Numbered from the stretch's first letter, positions 19,101 to 26,512 are shown. The stretch: DNA of 64,000 nucleotides from an uncultured Lachnospiraceae bacterium (GCA_902781655.1 CACZJZ010000011.1:1-64000); one strand, 5' to 3'. The notes: generated by a model not told the origin, from the letters alone. Translations and numbers: made by a program.

Positions 19101-19273
19101 CCTCCCGTCATTCTGAGAAAAGTCTCCTGATCCGGACAGGCATAGGAAAAGAGAACGGACCCGTTCACGTAAAGAATCCGTTCCTCCTCACCAGAAAAGA
19201 TGCAGCACCCTCCCGCAGCACTGTCCAGCACAGCTGCCCTGTCTGCCTGTGATTTATTTTCCGATTGAATCAT
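16115..19273 (-). CDS. dual-domain c-di-GMP enzyme (PAS-like, degenerate GGDEF, EAL, sensor region, GGDEF)
   Basis: 1052 residues, no clear membrane segment. From the N-terminus: a PAS-like part (about 15-140); a GGDEF fold whose signature reads SADRF (238-242) and so is probably inactive; and an EAL phosphodiesterase domain (about 335-590) with E360-A-L, SVNLA, FEITES, LDDFGS, EIKLD and AEGVET, all catalytic positions present. A second PAS/GAF-like sensor stretch follows (about 610-880). The C-terminal domain has an intact GGDEF at 975-979, but the RxxD inhibitory site lacks its Arg (SDRD). It could therefore both make and degrade cyclic di-GMP, with a switch between activities set by the sensor parts. 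GAAGGGAAC precedes the ATG at 19273. Confidence 0.92.
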   Translation of the reverse strand: MIQSENKSQADRAAVLDSAAGGCCIFSGEEERILYVNGSVLFSYACPDQETFLRMTGGCFRGMVEAEDYRPLQDFFEAGRTGTERKEETADGCDNRTAEGENRLRWKAEGYRYLTYRFRTLDGQEKRAQAFLWRSDLPSAGEVWAMNLIPSVLIQRGWMQDRFTGLMGMHDFYEKVLDLARQDRREGRFGSRVQVSFNIVNFKEYNRMFGVQAGDECIWIVADTLRRVFPGQPLAHISADRFCAYVEKDEVCQKIEAACSRGNRYIRNHGISLKAGICDPGAGAGDEEVRQAADHAKIACDSIRDDANRCWAVYTPDMGERIEWNTYILQHFEEALEKQYIKVYFQPIVRTLTGRLCGCEALARWEDPEKGMIMPGIFIPVLERSRLISRLDTYVLRQVCAMQRARLEKGQKPIPVSVNLALDDFVQTDICGLAERETAANGLPRECLRFEITESTLAGNSSAVREGVKRFHNAGYQVWLDDFGSQYSSLNSLHDFKFDEIKLDMNFFRNFNEQSRKILTGISDMAKALGIHTVAEGVETPEQVAFLHEIGCGKIQGYYYGRPVSCGEVEKKSDKDRLVPENERENQMYDATDLIRVAGAMPVGLVHICGQTMDLLFANDSFLGALRLSGTSGLQKARGDIQADWHPMHRKWLSFFARVFSSSRDEHITYVDNGQYFRMEARRLSGEQDDWLAVVHLYQVTEDRSGVTAGRHSDISPQVPEEKSDALRREETVSGLMAAAMKEPEPESGICLALDGVRNLLQADCVLVLEEQDGDVMHCTYERTKTGIPARMPALQKIDREVFSFLKEQQREDGCVVIPDFDQYRKQHPEMTDEDIHSLTACAMEAEGLSAGWLAAINGKDAAREENVRIVREMSGFLSGLLQNRDRIQHLRDLCLRDQLTGVMNRLGYEQYVIRLTGTMEPGTEDQSVALIFGDINGLKETNDTGGHRAGDNLIRRAADTLVRFSDRDHVFRMGGDEFVLIAENCGNAGAEKLIRQIQQEDARKGVSMSLGYGVQKRNELESDTLILAAESRMYNRKSEYHRAAGTRMHSS

Positions 19274-19455
19274 GTTCCCTTCTCTTTTCTCTTTCTTCTG
19301 CCACTGTCCCGGCCGCAGTTGTATGGGAATAGTTTACCGCAGATATGGGAGAATGGGGAAATTGAATTATGCCCGACGGATCGTCTCTGGAGCATACCAA
19401 TCCATCCGCCTGATTATTCCGGCCTGGTCATTCCGGCTTTCGGCGCGGCGGAAAC

Positions 19456-19490
19456 ACAGCAGCGCCGTGCTGTCCGAAACCTGCTATAAT
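19456..19490 (+). promoter_or_regulatory. extended -10 promoter of greA with overlapping palindrome
   Basis: TGCTATAAT at 19482-19490 is an extended -10 element. No good -35 is visible. At 19456-19473 ACAGCA and TGCTGT flank GCGCCG, an inverted repeat sitting where the -35 would be, so a bound protein could control greA. Confidence 0.55.
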
Positions 19491-19502
19491 GACAAAACCG
19501 GA

Positions 19503-19556
19503 CACCCGCGCGGATGTCGCAGAATATACCGCAGAATATACGACACGGAGTATAGT
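19503..19556 (+). repeat. hairpin leader element before greA, with internal 12-base duplication
   Basis: TGTCG (19515-19519) pairs with CGACA (19541-19545). The pair T-A replaces the C-G found in other copies, a compensatory change. The 12 bases CGCAGAATATAC occur twice in tandem (19518-19529, 19530-19541); without one copy the element aligns base for base, 36 nt including the ATG, to the one before the kinase at 30210. GGAGTAT then precedes the ATG at 19557. Confidence 0.8.
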
Positions 19557-20057
19557 ATGAGAAACGAACTGACAAAGAAGGATATTGACGAAATGCAGGC
19601 GGAGATCGACCACCGCAAGCTGGAGCTCCGGCCGAAGCTCCTCGAGGAGGTCAAGGAGACCCGGGCGCAGGGCGATCTCTCGGAAAACTATGAATACCAC
19701 GCGGCCAAGCAGGCCAAGAATCATAACGACGCGCGCATCCGGTATCTGGAGCGCATGATCAAGACGGCGCGGGTGATTCCGGAGCAGAAGGTTCCGGCGG
19801 GCGTCGCCGCACTTGGCCGGAAGGTCACCATCTACATCCCCGGGGACGATGCCGAGGAGTGTTACACCATCACCTCCACGGTCCGCGAGGATTCCCTGAA
19901 GGGCCTGATCAGCGTGGAATCCCCGCTCGGGCGGGCGCTGCTGAACCACCATGTCGGCGATACCGTGACCGTCCATGTCAGCAGCTCCTACAGCTATGAT
20001 CTCATCATCCGCAAGATCGAGAATGCCGACGACGAGGGCGAAATACGGGCGTTCTGA
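19557..20057 (+). CDS. greA: transcription elongation factor GreA
   Basis: 166 residues. It rescues backtracked RNA polymerase by stimulating cleavage of the nascent transcript. The N-terminal coiled coil (about 4-75) contains LLEEVKETRAQGDLSENYEYHAAKQ with the acidic tip D-x-S-E-N-x-E-Y. The C-terminal FKBP-like domain carries KVTIYIPGDDAEECYTITS and SPLGRALLNHHVGDTVTV. An open frame extends upstream to 19272, but the family start and the GGAGTAT site fix the ATG at 19557. The gene is monocistronic and converges with the YitT-family gene, leaving only 13 bases between the stops. Confidence 0.95.
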   Translation: MRNELTKKDIDEMQAEIDHRKLELRPKLLEEVKETRAQGDLSENYEYHAAKQAKNHNDARIRYLERMIKTARVIPEQKVPAGVAALGRKVTIYIPGDDAEECYTITSTVREDSLKGLISVESPLGRALLNHHVGDTVTVHVSSSYSYDLIIRKIENADDEGEIRAF

Positions 20058-20070
20058 CAAGATGCCCTCA

Positions 20071-21129
20071 TCACGTCAGCCGCTTGTTGAAATTGCCGTC
20101 GATATTGACCCCTTCATTCTCGACGATGAACGCCTTCGGATCATACAGATGGATGATGCTGCGCAGGCGGTTGACCTCGTATTTGCTCACGAAAATGACA
20201 AAAATCTTCACATCCTCGCCGGTGAACACGCCGCTCGCGTCGATCTCCGTCATGCCGCGGTGCAGACGCCCCATCACATTGACCTCCATCGGCTTCGTAT
20301 CCTTGAGCTTTGTCACCACGAGAATCTGCGAGCTGATGTTCTGCGTGTGAATTTTGTCACAGGCGACAGAATTGAATACAGAGTAAATCAGCGAATAAAT
20401 CACCGTCGGAATATCGAAGATAAAAAGACAAAATCCATACAGGACGATATTGCTGAGCAGCGCCACCTTTCCGATAGACAGGCCCTGCTTCTCGCTGGCG
20501 ATAACCATGCCGAAGAGATTCATGCCGCCATCGCAGGCTCCCATGCGCAGGATGACGCCGATGCCCGCGCCGCAGATGATGCCGGCAATCATGCATTCCG
20601 CCAGCCGGTCCTCCAGAACCGGTTCGGCCGGAATCGGAATCAGCTGCATGAAAATGGTGATGCAGGTGACGGCGAACACGGTCTTGAAGACAAAGCGGTG
20701 GCGCAGCCTGCGATAGCACAGAATCATCGCCGGGACATTCATGATATAGTACAGGATACCGTAGATTTTGACTCCGCCGAAGGTGATGCCCGCCATATTC
20801 AGCAGGGTATTGATGAGCTGGGCATAGCCCATCATGCCGCCGGCGTACAGATGCAAGGGCTGTAGAAAATAGTTCATGCCGAAGGCATAGACAGCCGCCC
20901 CCATAAAGATCAGCGGCAGCTTCATGCCCTCCTGCCGGGCCGCCTGTATGCCCTCGTCCGCCTGCTCCGCCTTCGCTTCCTGTGCGCGGACCTCTTTTTC
21001 CAGATTCTGGGACCCGGATTTCTGGCTTCCGTGCCATCCTCCTCCGCTGCGCTCCGTGCTGTCCTTCTCCATGGACAGTGTTCTGTCTTCCGCATGCCTT
21101 ACCCGGTGGGTCGGTCTGTTGTCTGTCAT
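20071..21129 (-). CDS. YitT/DUF2179-family membrane protein
   Basis: 352 residues. A charged soluble N-terminus of about 70 residues (rich in Glu/Gln/Arg) is followed by six or so membrane segments (about 72-260). Conserved motifs include FLQPLHLYAGGMMGYAQLI and GVILRMGACDGGMNLFG, characteristic of YitT-like proteins. The cytosolic DUF2179 domain (about 265-345) shows LHRGMTEIDASGVFTGEDVKIF. The family is widespread in Firmicutes and its transport role, if any, is unknown. Most relatives start near residue 65, so the charged extension is unusual, but the GAGGAGAG ribosome site supports the ATG at 21129. Confidence 0.88.
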   Translation of the reverse strand: MTDNRPTHRVRHAEDRTLSMEKDSTERSGGGWHGSQKSGSQNLEKEVRAQEAKAEQADEGIQAARQEGMKLPLIFMGAAVYAFGMNYFLQPLHLYAGGMMGYAQLINTLLNMAGITFGGVKIYGILYYIMNVPAMILCYRRLRHRFVFKTVFAVTCITIFMQLIPIPAEPVLEDRLAECMIAGIICGAGIGVILRMGACDGGMNLFGMVIASEKQGLSIGKVALLSNIVLYGFCLFIFDIPTVIYSLIYSVFNSVACDKIHTQNISSQILVVTKLKDTKPMEVNVMGRLHRGMTEIDASGVFTGEDVKIFVIFVSKYEVNRLRSIIHLYDPKAFIVENEGVNIDGNFNKRLT

Positions 21130-21165
21130 AACTCTCCTCTGTGCCGTTCCCTGCGGCGCATCTCC
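21130..21165 (-). repeat. hairpin leader element before the YitT-family gene
   Basis: Read on the - strand: GATGC, then GCCG and CGGC closing a 7-base loop, then CACAGAGGAGAG and the ATG at 21129. One base of the right arm is missing compared with the best copies. Confidence 0.6.
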
Positions 21166-21198
21166 ATTGCTCCGCGTCGCTGCAATTCTGTTTCAGTC

Positions 21199-22263
21199 TC
21201 AATAACTTTCCACCGGCTCATGGTCCTGCGCCGTGCAGGAAATCGTGATGGTTTCCCTGTCCGGATCGTAGAGAATGGTCCAGGTGCCGTCCCCGCTCCG
21301 GCAGATCCCGGAAACCGGCTCGCCGAAGGCGGACATGGACGCTCCGAAATGCTCCCGCAGACTATTCTGCACCGCCAGGAGCGCCATCTGCTCCGTTTCC
21401 GCTTTGCCCTGCGCCCCGCTCCGCCCCTTCGCCGCCTGATAATCGAGGACCACCGCAAACCGGGCCTTCCAGCAGGTCTCCCTGTCCTCGCGCCGCATGT
21501 AGCTCTGATACCAGGGCGCGAGGCCCCACAGGAACAGCAGCATGGACACCGCCGTCGCGATGGCCACCGTAAAGCGGCCGAATTTCTGATTGAGCAGGCC
21601 TGCGACATGGATTCTTGGCTCCGTGCCGACAGCAGCGCCGCGAAGGCCCGGGAAATGCCTGATCAGCATGATGATGCTGAGAATCCCGGAGACCGCCGCA
21701 ATCTCACAGCCCACCGAACCGCCAAACGGCGCGTAGCTGCCCGCGAGCGGAGCGCCGGATGTATCCACCGCAGTCACGCCGCGGAAATACAAATATCCAA
21801 AGAGTGTAAAGGCCGACGGAATCAGCACCGCACCGACCGGCAGATACTGCGTCAGGAATACAGCGAACATTCCGACAATCATGGCAAGCAGCCCCCAGAG
21901 CGGCTGTACGCAAAATATTGCCGCACAGGTGCATGCCACGCCTTTTCCGCCGCGAAACCCATGCCAGCAGGGGAAATTGTGCCCCAGCACGGCGCCGAGT
22001 CCCGCCCAGGCCGCCGCCATGGCGCCGGCCTCCGGGAACAGAACAAACCGGGCGAGAACACAGGCCAGCACCGTCTTGCCGAGATCGCCGGCAAGCACCA
22101 GCATCCCCGGCCCGAACCCGCACTGCGCCATAACATTTGCCATCCCCGGGTTGCCTGTCCCGATGTCAAATACGCTTTTCCCCTTCTCCCTGCGGACAAC
22201 CCATTCCGCCGTCAGAAAGTTTCCCAGCACATACCCGATCAGAATCGAAAAAAGCCGGAACAT
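21199..22263 (-). CDS. plsY: acyl-phosphate glycerol-3-phosphate acyltransferase PlsY with C-terminal extension
   Basis: 354 residues from the ATG at 22263 (GGAGAGGTGGAAGA). PlsY transfers acyl from acyl-phosphate to glycerol-3-phosphate, the first step of membrane phospholipid synthesis. The N-terminal ~210 residues are a multi-pass membrane domain with the three family motifs: GTGNPGMANV, LGHNFPCWHGFRGGKGVA, and a region around GSYAPFGG. A normal PlsY has about 200-220 residues. Here a further membrane segment (about 240-260) and a soluble domain of about 90 residues follow (WKARFAVVLDYQAAKG..., ending TILYDPDRETITIS). The extension is not recognised. An earlier GTG at 22335 is possible but poorer. 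It lies between a lipoprotein and a YitT-like gene on the same strand. Confidence 0.88.
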   Translation of the reverse strand: MFRLFSILIGYVLGNFLTAEWVVRREKGKSVFDIGTGNPGMANVMAQCGFGPGMLVLAGDLGKTVLACVLARFVLFPEAGAMAAAWAGLGAVLGHNFPCWHGFRGGKGVACTCAAIFCVQPLWGLLAMIVGMFAVFLTQYLPVGAVLIPSAFTLFGYLYFRGVTAVDTSGAPLAGSYAPFGGSVGCEIAAVSGILSIIMLIRHFPGLRGAAVGTEPRIHVAGLLNQKFGRFTVAIATAVSMLLFLWGLAPWYQSYMRREDRETCWKARFAVVLDYQAAKGRSGAQGKAETEQMALLAVQNSLREHFGASMSAFGEPVSGICRSGDGTWTILYDPDRETITISCTAQDHEPVESY

Positions 22264-22331
22264 TCTTCCTCTTCCACCTCTCCTCTTTCTGTTCCTCTCA
22301 TGGATATCCTGCGACATCCTGCAGAAGCTCT

Positions 22332-23192
22332 TCACTGCGTCATCTCTGAACCGCCGACTTCCCTGCTGCCGTCTCCCTCGTCCTCATCAGAGAACGCCAT
22401 CATAAAAATCTTCCCGGTCGTGGGAACATAACGATAAAAGGCCTCGAACGAAGAGTCCGACTCCTCTGCGCGGACGCCCAGCTTCATATAAATGGCTGTC
22501 ACCTTTCCGGTGTCATCCAGTTCGAATCCCTCCATCTCCGTGGATTCGATCTGCCCGCTCAGTCCGGCCTTAACAAAGGCCTTATGGACACTGAGTGAGA
22601 GCTGATCCCCGGTATATCCGCTCATTTTCAGCGCCTCACGGGCTGTAATCGCCGTGTCCGTCTCTGTATCGTACGCGAGTGTCATCAGATCGCCCCAGGT
22701 GCCGTACGTAGGATATTCGCAATACGTGGTGGTCACCTGCAGAAATCGGGTGGTGGGCATGATGTAGCTTCGGATCTCGACAAAGCTGACACCGTCGTCC
22801 TCCTCCTTCACCTTCTCATAAAGCTCCTGCAGCGGTTCCGTCTCCGCGTTGAGATCCTCCATCGCCCGGGTGCTCTCTCCCGACTCCGTGACAAACTGCG
22901 GAATTTCCACGATATTCCTGCCCGTATTGCCAAAACTCATCAGTTCGATCTGTGCATCGACGGCCCTGGTCTGTCCGGCGCGCTGCTCTTTATTGTCCTG
23001 CAGCGCCGTCCCGGCGCCCGCCTCTTCCTGCCCTGCCGCGGACTCGCTCTCTGCCTCGAGGGAATCCTCAGTGAGAAAAGCATCCGCGCCGGCGCCTTTG
23101 CCCTGCCGCCGGCCAGTTCCACAGCCCCCGGCCGCCACCGCAGCAGCAAGCGCGAAGCAGAGAAAAATTGCCCTGCCTGTATATTTTTTCAT
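22332..23192 (-). CDS. lipoprotein, possible DUF3298/RsiV-like
   Basis: 286 residues from the ATG at 23192. A lipoprotein signal peptide is clear: KK..., a hydrophobic stretch FLCFALAAAVAA, and a lipobox-like AAGGC with Cys at about 24. A low-complexity acidic linker (about 30-75) follows. The soluble domain has ITAREALKMSGYTGDQLSLSVHKAF and FEAFYRYVPTTGKIFMMAF, a layout like extracytoplasmic DUF3298/RsiV-type domains, where a TDTAITAREAL-like turn precedes a conserved helix; this assignment is tentative. First gene of the lipoprotein-plsY-yitT set. Confidence 0.75.
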   Translation of the reverse strand: MKKYTGRAIFLCFALAAAVAAGGCGTGRRQGKGAGADAFLTEDSLEAESESAAGQEEAGAGTALQDNKEQRAGQTRAVDAQIELMSFGNTGRNIVEIPQFVTESGESTRAMEDLNAETEPLQELYEKVKEEDDGVSFVEIRSYIMPTTRFLQVTTTYCEYPTYGTWGDLMTLAYDTETDTAITAREALKMSGYTGDQLSLSVHKAFVKAGLSGQIESTEMEGFELDDTGKVTAIYMKLGVRAEESDSSFEAFYRYVPTTGKIFMMAFSDEDEGDGSREVGGSEMTQ

Positions 23193-23276
23193 AAATATAA
23201 ATCCTGTGCCCCGCAAATCATTTATAACGAAAAGAGCAGATCCTGATATACCATGCCCCGCTCTCAGTCTGTCCCG

Positions 23277-23305
23277 ATTCTAACATAAGTTGCACATGCG
23301 TTGAA
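23277..23305 (-). promoter_or_regulatory. candidate promoter of the lipoprotein-plsY-yitT set
   Basis: On the - strand, TTCAAC (23305-23300), 17 bases and TAGAAT (23282-23277), about 85 bases before the ATG. Its -35 overlaps the -35 of the divergent trmB promoter, so the two may interfere. Confidence 0.5.
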
Positions 23306-23329
23306 GCCGCCCTGGTTTTCTTGTAAAAT
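23301..23329 (+). promoter_or_regulatory. candidate promoter of trmB
   Basis: TTGAAG (23301-23306), 17 bases and TAAAAT (23324-23329), about 105 bases before the trmB ATG. The hairpin element lies in the predicted leader. Confidence 0.6.
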
Positions 23330-23359
23330 AGGGTCCCGGCGCGGTAGAAGGCAATTCCG

Positions 23360-23400
23360 GCATTCTCCCGCGAATGCCGCGCAGAATGCGGCGCGGGATA
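23360..23400 (+). repeat. hairpin leader element upstream of trmB
   Basis: GCCGC (23376-23380) and GCGGC (23388-23392) close a 7-base loop, followed by GCGGGATAAGG. The left flank CCGGCATTCTCCCGCG also matches the flank of the copy at 30160-30180. Here the element ends 35 bases before the ATG and a second ribosome site (GAGGAGACGAT) is used. Confidence 0.8.
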
Positions 23401-23434
23401 AGGAATCAGAATAGTGAGGTTATGAGGAGACGAT

Positions 23435-24082
23435 ATGCGACTACGCAATATCCCGGGTTCCAGGGAATATCTGGCAGCCAGCCCGTACACAATCCATGAT
23501 CCAGGTGCCCAGCGCGGTGCCTGGAGGGAGTATTTTGGCAGCAGCCACCCGCTCCACATCGAAATCGGCACCGGAAAGGGCGGGTTTATCATTGCCATGG
23601 CCGCTCTCCATCCGGAGATCAATTACGTCGGCATCGAAAAGTATTCCAGCGCGCTCTACAAGGCCGTAAAGAAGGAGGAGGCACAGAAGCTGCCGAACGT
23701 GCGCTATCTCCGCTGGGAGGCGGAGCTGCTTGCGGACGTATTCGCGCCGGGCGAGGTGGACCGGATTTATCTGAATTTCTCCGACCCCTGGCCCAAGAAA
23801 TCCCAAGCTCAGCGGCGGCTTCCCAGCCGCCAGTTTCTCCGGCTCTACAATCAGCTCCTCGCGCCGGACGGAACGATCGAATTCAAGACCGACAACCGGG
23901 CTCTGTTTGATTTTGCCGTCGACGAGGTGCCGGAGGGCGGATTCCAGATTGACGCGCTGACCTATGATCTGCACAACGACCCTGCGATGAACGAGGGCAA
24001 TGTGATGACCGAATATGAGCGCAAATTTTCAGCCATGGGAAACCCGATCTGCAAGTACATTCTCTCCAGGAAGACACAGTAG
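23435..24082 (+). CDS. trmB: tRNA (guanine-N7-)-methyltransferase
   Basis: 215 residues. It methylates G46 in the variable loop of tRNAs with S-adenosylmethionine. Visible motifs are the SAM site LHIEIGTGKGGFI, YVGIEKYSSALYKAVKK, the catalytic/tRNA segment RIYLNFSDPWPKKSQAQRRLPSRQF written here in parts (NFSDPWPKK and RRLPS), and the C-terminal T-x-Y-E-x-K-F (MTEYERKFSAMG). GAGGAGACGAT precedes the ATG. It stands alone before trxA. Confidence 0.95.
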   Translation: MRLRNIPGSREYLAASPYTIHDPGAQRGAWREYFGSSHPLHIEIGTGKGGFIIAMAALHPEINYVGIEKYSSALYKAVKKEEAQKLPNVRYLRWEAELLADVFAPGEVDRIYLNFSDPWPKKSQAQRRLPSRQFLRLYNQLLAPDGTIEFKTDNRALFDFAVDEVPEGGFQIDALTYDLHNDPAMNEGNVMTEYERKFSAMGNPICKYILSRKTQ

Positions 24083-24187
24083 GGCGCGCTATCACCGGCA
24101 TTTTCACTCCTGCCTTTTCTGCCGCTTCGGGCGCGGCGGATTGTGGGTGTGCTTTCACCAAAATTTTACATTCCTGCCAGCCCGCTA

Positions 24188-24196
24188 TGGTACAAT
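24188..24196 (+). promoter_or_regulatory. extended -10 promoter before trxA
   Basis: TGGTACAAT forms an extended -10 about 50 bases upstream of the trxA ATG. A TTTACA at 24165 is too far for a standard -35. Confidence 0.45.
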
Positions 24197-24246
24197 AAGG
24201 CTGTTCTGAAACCGATGGCAGGTCCTGATTTGGAAACGGAGTGTCT

Positions 24247-24561
24247 ATGAAATTTACAACATCAGATTTTGAACAGGAAGTTCTGCACAGCGCGACCCCC
24301 GTCATGGTTGATTTCTATGCCGACTGGTGCGGTCCCTGCAGGATGATGGCGCCTGTGGTGGAGGCGCTCGGGCAGGAGTACGCAGGTCGGGTGAAAATCG
24401 GCAAGGTCAACGTGGACGACGACCCGGATATTGCGGAGAAGTACAGCGTCATGTCCATCCCGACGTTTCTCATCTTCAAGGATGGAAAGCCGGTGGAAAC
24501 CGCAATCGGAAGCGTTCCGAAGTCGACGCTTCAGGAAAAGCTGGAAAGGGCACTGCATTGA
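24247..24561 (+). CDS. trxA: thioredoxin
   Basis: 104 residues, the usual size. The active-site WCGPC is at 27-31 in VDFYADWCGPCRMM, and the cis-proline loop is seen in MSIPTFLIFKDG. It is a general protein-disulfide reductant that works with thioredoxin reductase, which is not in the window. The ATG at 24247 is chosen because GGAG lies 5 bases upstream; the GTG six bases earlier is too close to it. Its stop overlaps the TTG start of the next gene. Confidence 0.96.
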   Translation: MKFTTSDFEQEVLHSATPVMVDFYADWCGPCRMMAPVVEALGQEYAGRVKIGKVNVDDDPDIAEKYSVMSIPTFLIFKDGKPVETAIGSVPKSTLQEKLERALH

Positions 24562-26474
24562 AAGCTCTTGTGTCTTTCATCCAAGTCAAAACTCGTCACT
24601 CACTTCCGCCGCGCATCCTGCGGACGGCAGTGAGTGTTTTTATCTGCGCAGGACTGTTTCTCTTCCTGCCGGCACAGCTTCACGCTGAGACGTCTGTGTC
24701 TGCCGATGCGGACACAGAAGCAGCAGAACAGACATCCACTTCTGACATCTCTGCGGATGCCACCGGCAGCGCGGATTCTGCTGCGCCGCGTGCCTGGCCA
24801 GAACCGCCGGAAATCAGTGCCGAAGGCGCGATTCTCATCGATGCCGACACAGGTGCCATTTTGTATCAGAAAAACATGAATGAGCATCTGTATCCCGCCA
24901 GCATCACGAAAATGATGACCGTTCTTCTCGCGGCGGAGAGGCTCGATCCCTCGGACACCGTCACGATGTCCGAGGAGGCGGTGCATTCCGTGCCGGCGGA
25001 CGGCTCGAACATCGGCCTCGACGTCGGAGAGTCGATCACCGTGGAGCAGGCCCTCTACGGCATCATGGTGGGTTCCGCCAACGAGGCGGCCGCCGCGATC
25101 GCGGAGAAAACCGCCGGCAGTGTGGCTGCCTTCGCAAATTTGATGAACGAAAAGGCGAAGGAACTCGGCTGCACTGGCACGCACTTCGTCAACGCCAATG
25201 GCCTTCATGATAAGAACCACTACACAACGCCGCACGATATGGCGCTGATCGCGCGGGCCTTCTTCGACAATCCGCTCTGCCTGCGAATCGGCAACACACC
25301 GTCCTATCACTTCAGCGCGACGGCCACACAGCCGGACGACTTCACGATCCGCAACAAGCACGCTCTCATCACGGGGGAGACGCCGTGCGATGGCGTCATC
25401 GGTGGCAAAACCGGCTACCACCAGTACGCCGGCGAAACTCTGGTGACCGGATGCGAGCGCGGCGGAATCCGCCTGATCTGCGTCGTCATGAAAGAGGAAT
25501 CCCCCAATCAGTTCACGGATTCCGCCGCCCTTCTGAACTGGGGCTACGCCAATTTCACGGAATGGAATATCGCAGAGAACGAAACTCGCTTCTCTGTGAA
25601 CCGGGCATTGTTCTTTGACGGCGGTCGCAGTCTGCTCGGCGATTCTGGTCCTGTGTTCGCGCTGTCTCCGGATGCCCGGATCACCCTGCCTGTCGGCACA
25701 TCCTTCTCCGATCTCACTGGCAGGCTTGTCTATTCTGCGGACACAGAGACAGACGACACCTGCGTCTCCCCCGACGATCTCGCCGTCGGTGAAGACACAG
25801 CGGCCGCTTCCGCCTCCACAAATCAGAATCCTCCCTTTGCGTCTCTGATCTACTCCTGGCAGGGCCGCACAGTCGGCAGCGCCAACCTTTATCTTCTCAC
25901 TTCCGCGGCAGACGAATCCGGGACGGCTTCGGAAAACGAGGACACAACAGGCGAATCCGGAAGCGCCACAGAAAAATCAGACACGGCAGGCCCATTATCC
26001 GCGCCGCTTTCCCGCTTCAAAACCTATTTTACATCCATGGTGAAGATCAACGACGCCGGTACGATATACATCAATATCCGCCGCATCCTGCTTTTCATCG
26101 CCGCACTATCAGCGGTCGTGATCATGCTGCTTCTGCTTTTCTCCTATCTCGCTTCCTTCAACCGCCCGGAGAGGGTGCATCAGGAGCGGAGGCAGCGGCA
26201 GCGTCGGCACAAAAGCCGCGATTACCTTCCTCATAACGACTATCTGAGATATGACACACTTGAGGGAGAGGATAATCTCTACTATGAAAATGACCGCTGG
26301 AGTGAATCCGGACCCGGCAGCTATGCCGATAACGGATCCGGAGCCGGTTCATACCCTAGCGGCTCCTATAGCAGTGGTTCCGCCCGCAGCGGATCCGGAG
26401 AAAGGCTGGATATGGGTCCTCTGGATTCCAGCGGGCACACCGGCGTGGACAACACCGGAGAGCACAACTCCTAA
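24558..26474 (+). CDS. D-alanyl-D-alanine carboxypeptidase (DacF/PBP5 family) with long C-terminal tail
   Basis: 638 residues from a TTG at 24558, whose last two bases are part of the trxA stop; AAAGGG lies 7 bases upstream, pointing to translational coupling. A signal peptide (about 20-43, LPAQLHAET) precedes a Ser/Ala/Asp-rich linker. The S11 peptidase domain follows (about 85-345) with S115-x-x-K118 (PASITK), S173-x-N175 (VGSANE) and K284-T-G. A C-terminal beta-rich part precedes a membrane helix (about 511-535). The final ~100 residues are cytoplasmic and basic, then rich in Tyr, Ser and Gly. The enzyme trims peptidoglycan stem peptides. Relatives normally end in an amphipathic helix, so the large inner tail is unusual. 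Confidence 0.92.
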   Translation: MKALVSFIQVKTRHSLPPRILRTAVSVFICAGLFLFLPAQLHAETSVSADADTEAAEQTSTSDISADATGSADSAAPRAWPEPPEISAEGAILIDADTGAILYQKNMNEHLYPASITKMMTVLLAAERLDPSDTVTMSEEAVHSVPADGSNIGLDVGESITVEQALYGIMVGSANEAAAAIAEKTAGSVAAFANLMNEKAKELGCTGTHFVNANGLHDKNHYTTPHDMALIARAFFDNPLCLRIGNTPSYHFSATATQPDDFTIRNKHALITGETPCDGVIGGKTGYHQYAGETLVTGCERGGIRLICVVMKEESPNQFTDSAALLNWGYANFTEWNIAENETRFSVNRALFFDGGRSLLGDSGPVFALSPDARITLPVGTSFSDLTGRLVYSADTETDDTCVSPDDLAVGEDTAAASASTNQNPPFASLIYSWQGRTVGSANLYLLTSAADESGTASENEDTTGESGSATEKSDTAGPLSAPLSRFKTYFTSMVKINDAGTIYINIRRILLFIAALSAVVIMLLLLFSYLASFNRPERVHQERRQRQRRHKSRDYLPHNDYLRYDTLEGEDNLYYENDRWSESGPGSYADNGSGAGSYPSGSYSSGSARSGSGERLDMGPLDSSGHTGVDNTGEHNS

Positions 26475-26477
26475 TCA

Positions 26478-26496
26478 GGATGCGGCACGGGATATA
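26478..26496 (+). repeat. orphan right half of the hairpin leader element
   Basis: GGATGCGGCACGGGATATA directly follows the carboxypeptidase stop and matches the right arm and tail of the element, but no + strand gene follows. It may be a decayed copy. Confidence 0.4.
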
Positions 26497-26512
26497 AAAC
26501 GGAATATAAAAA

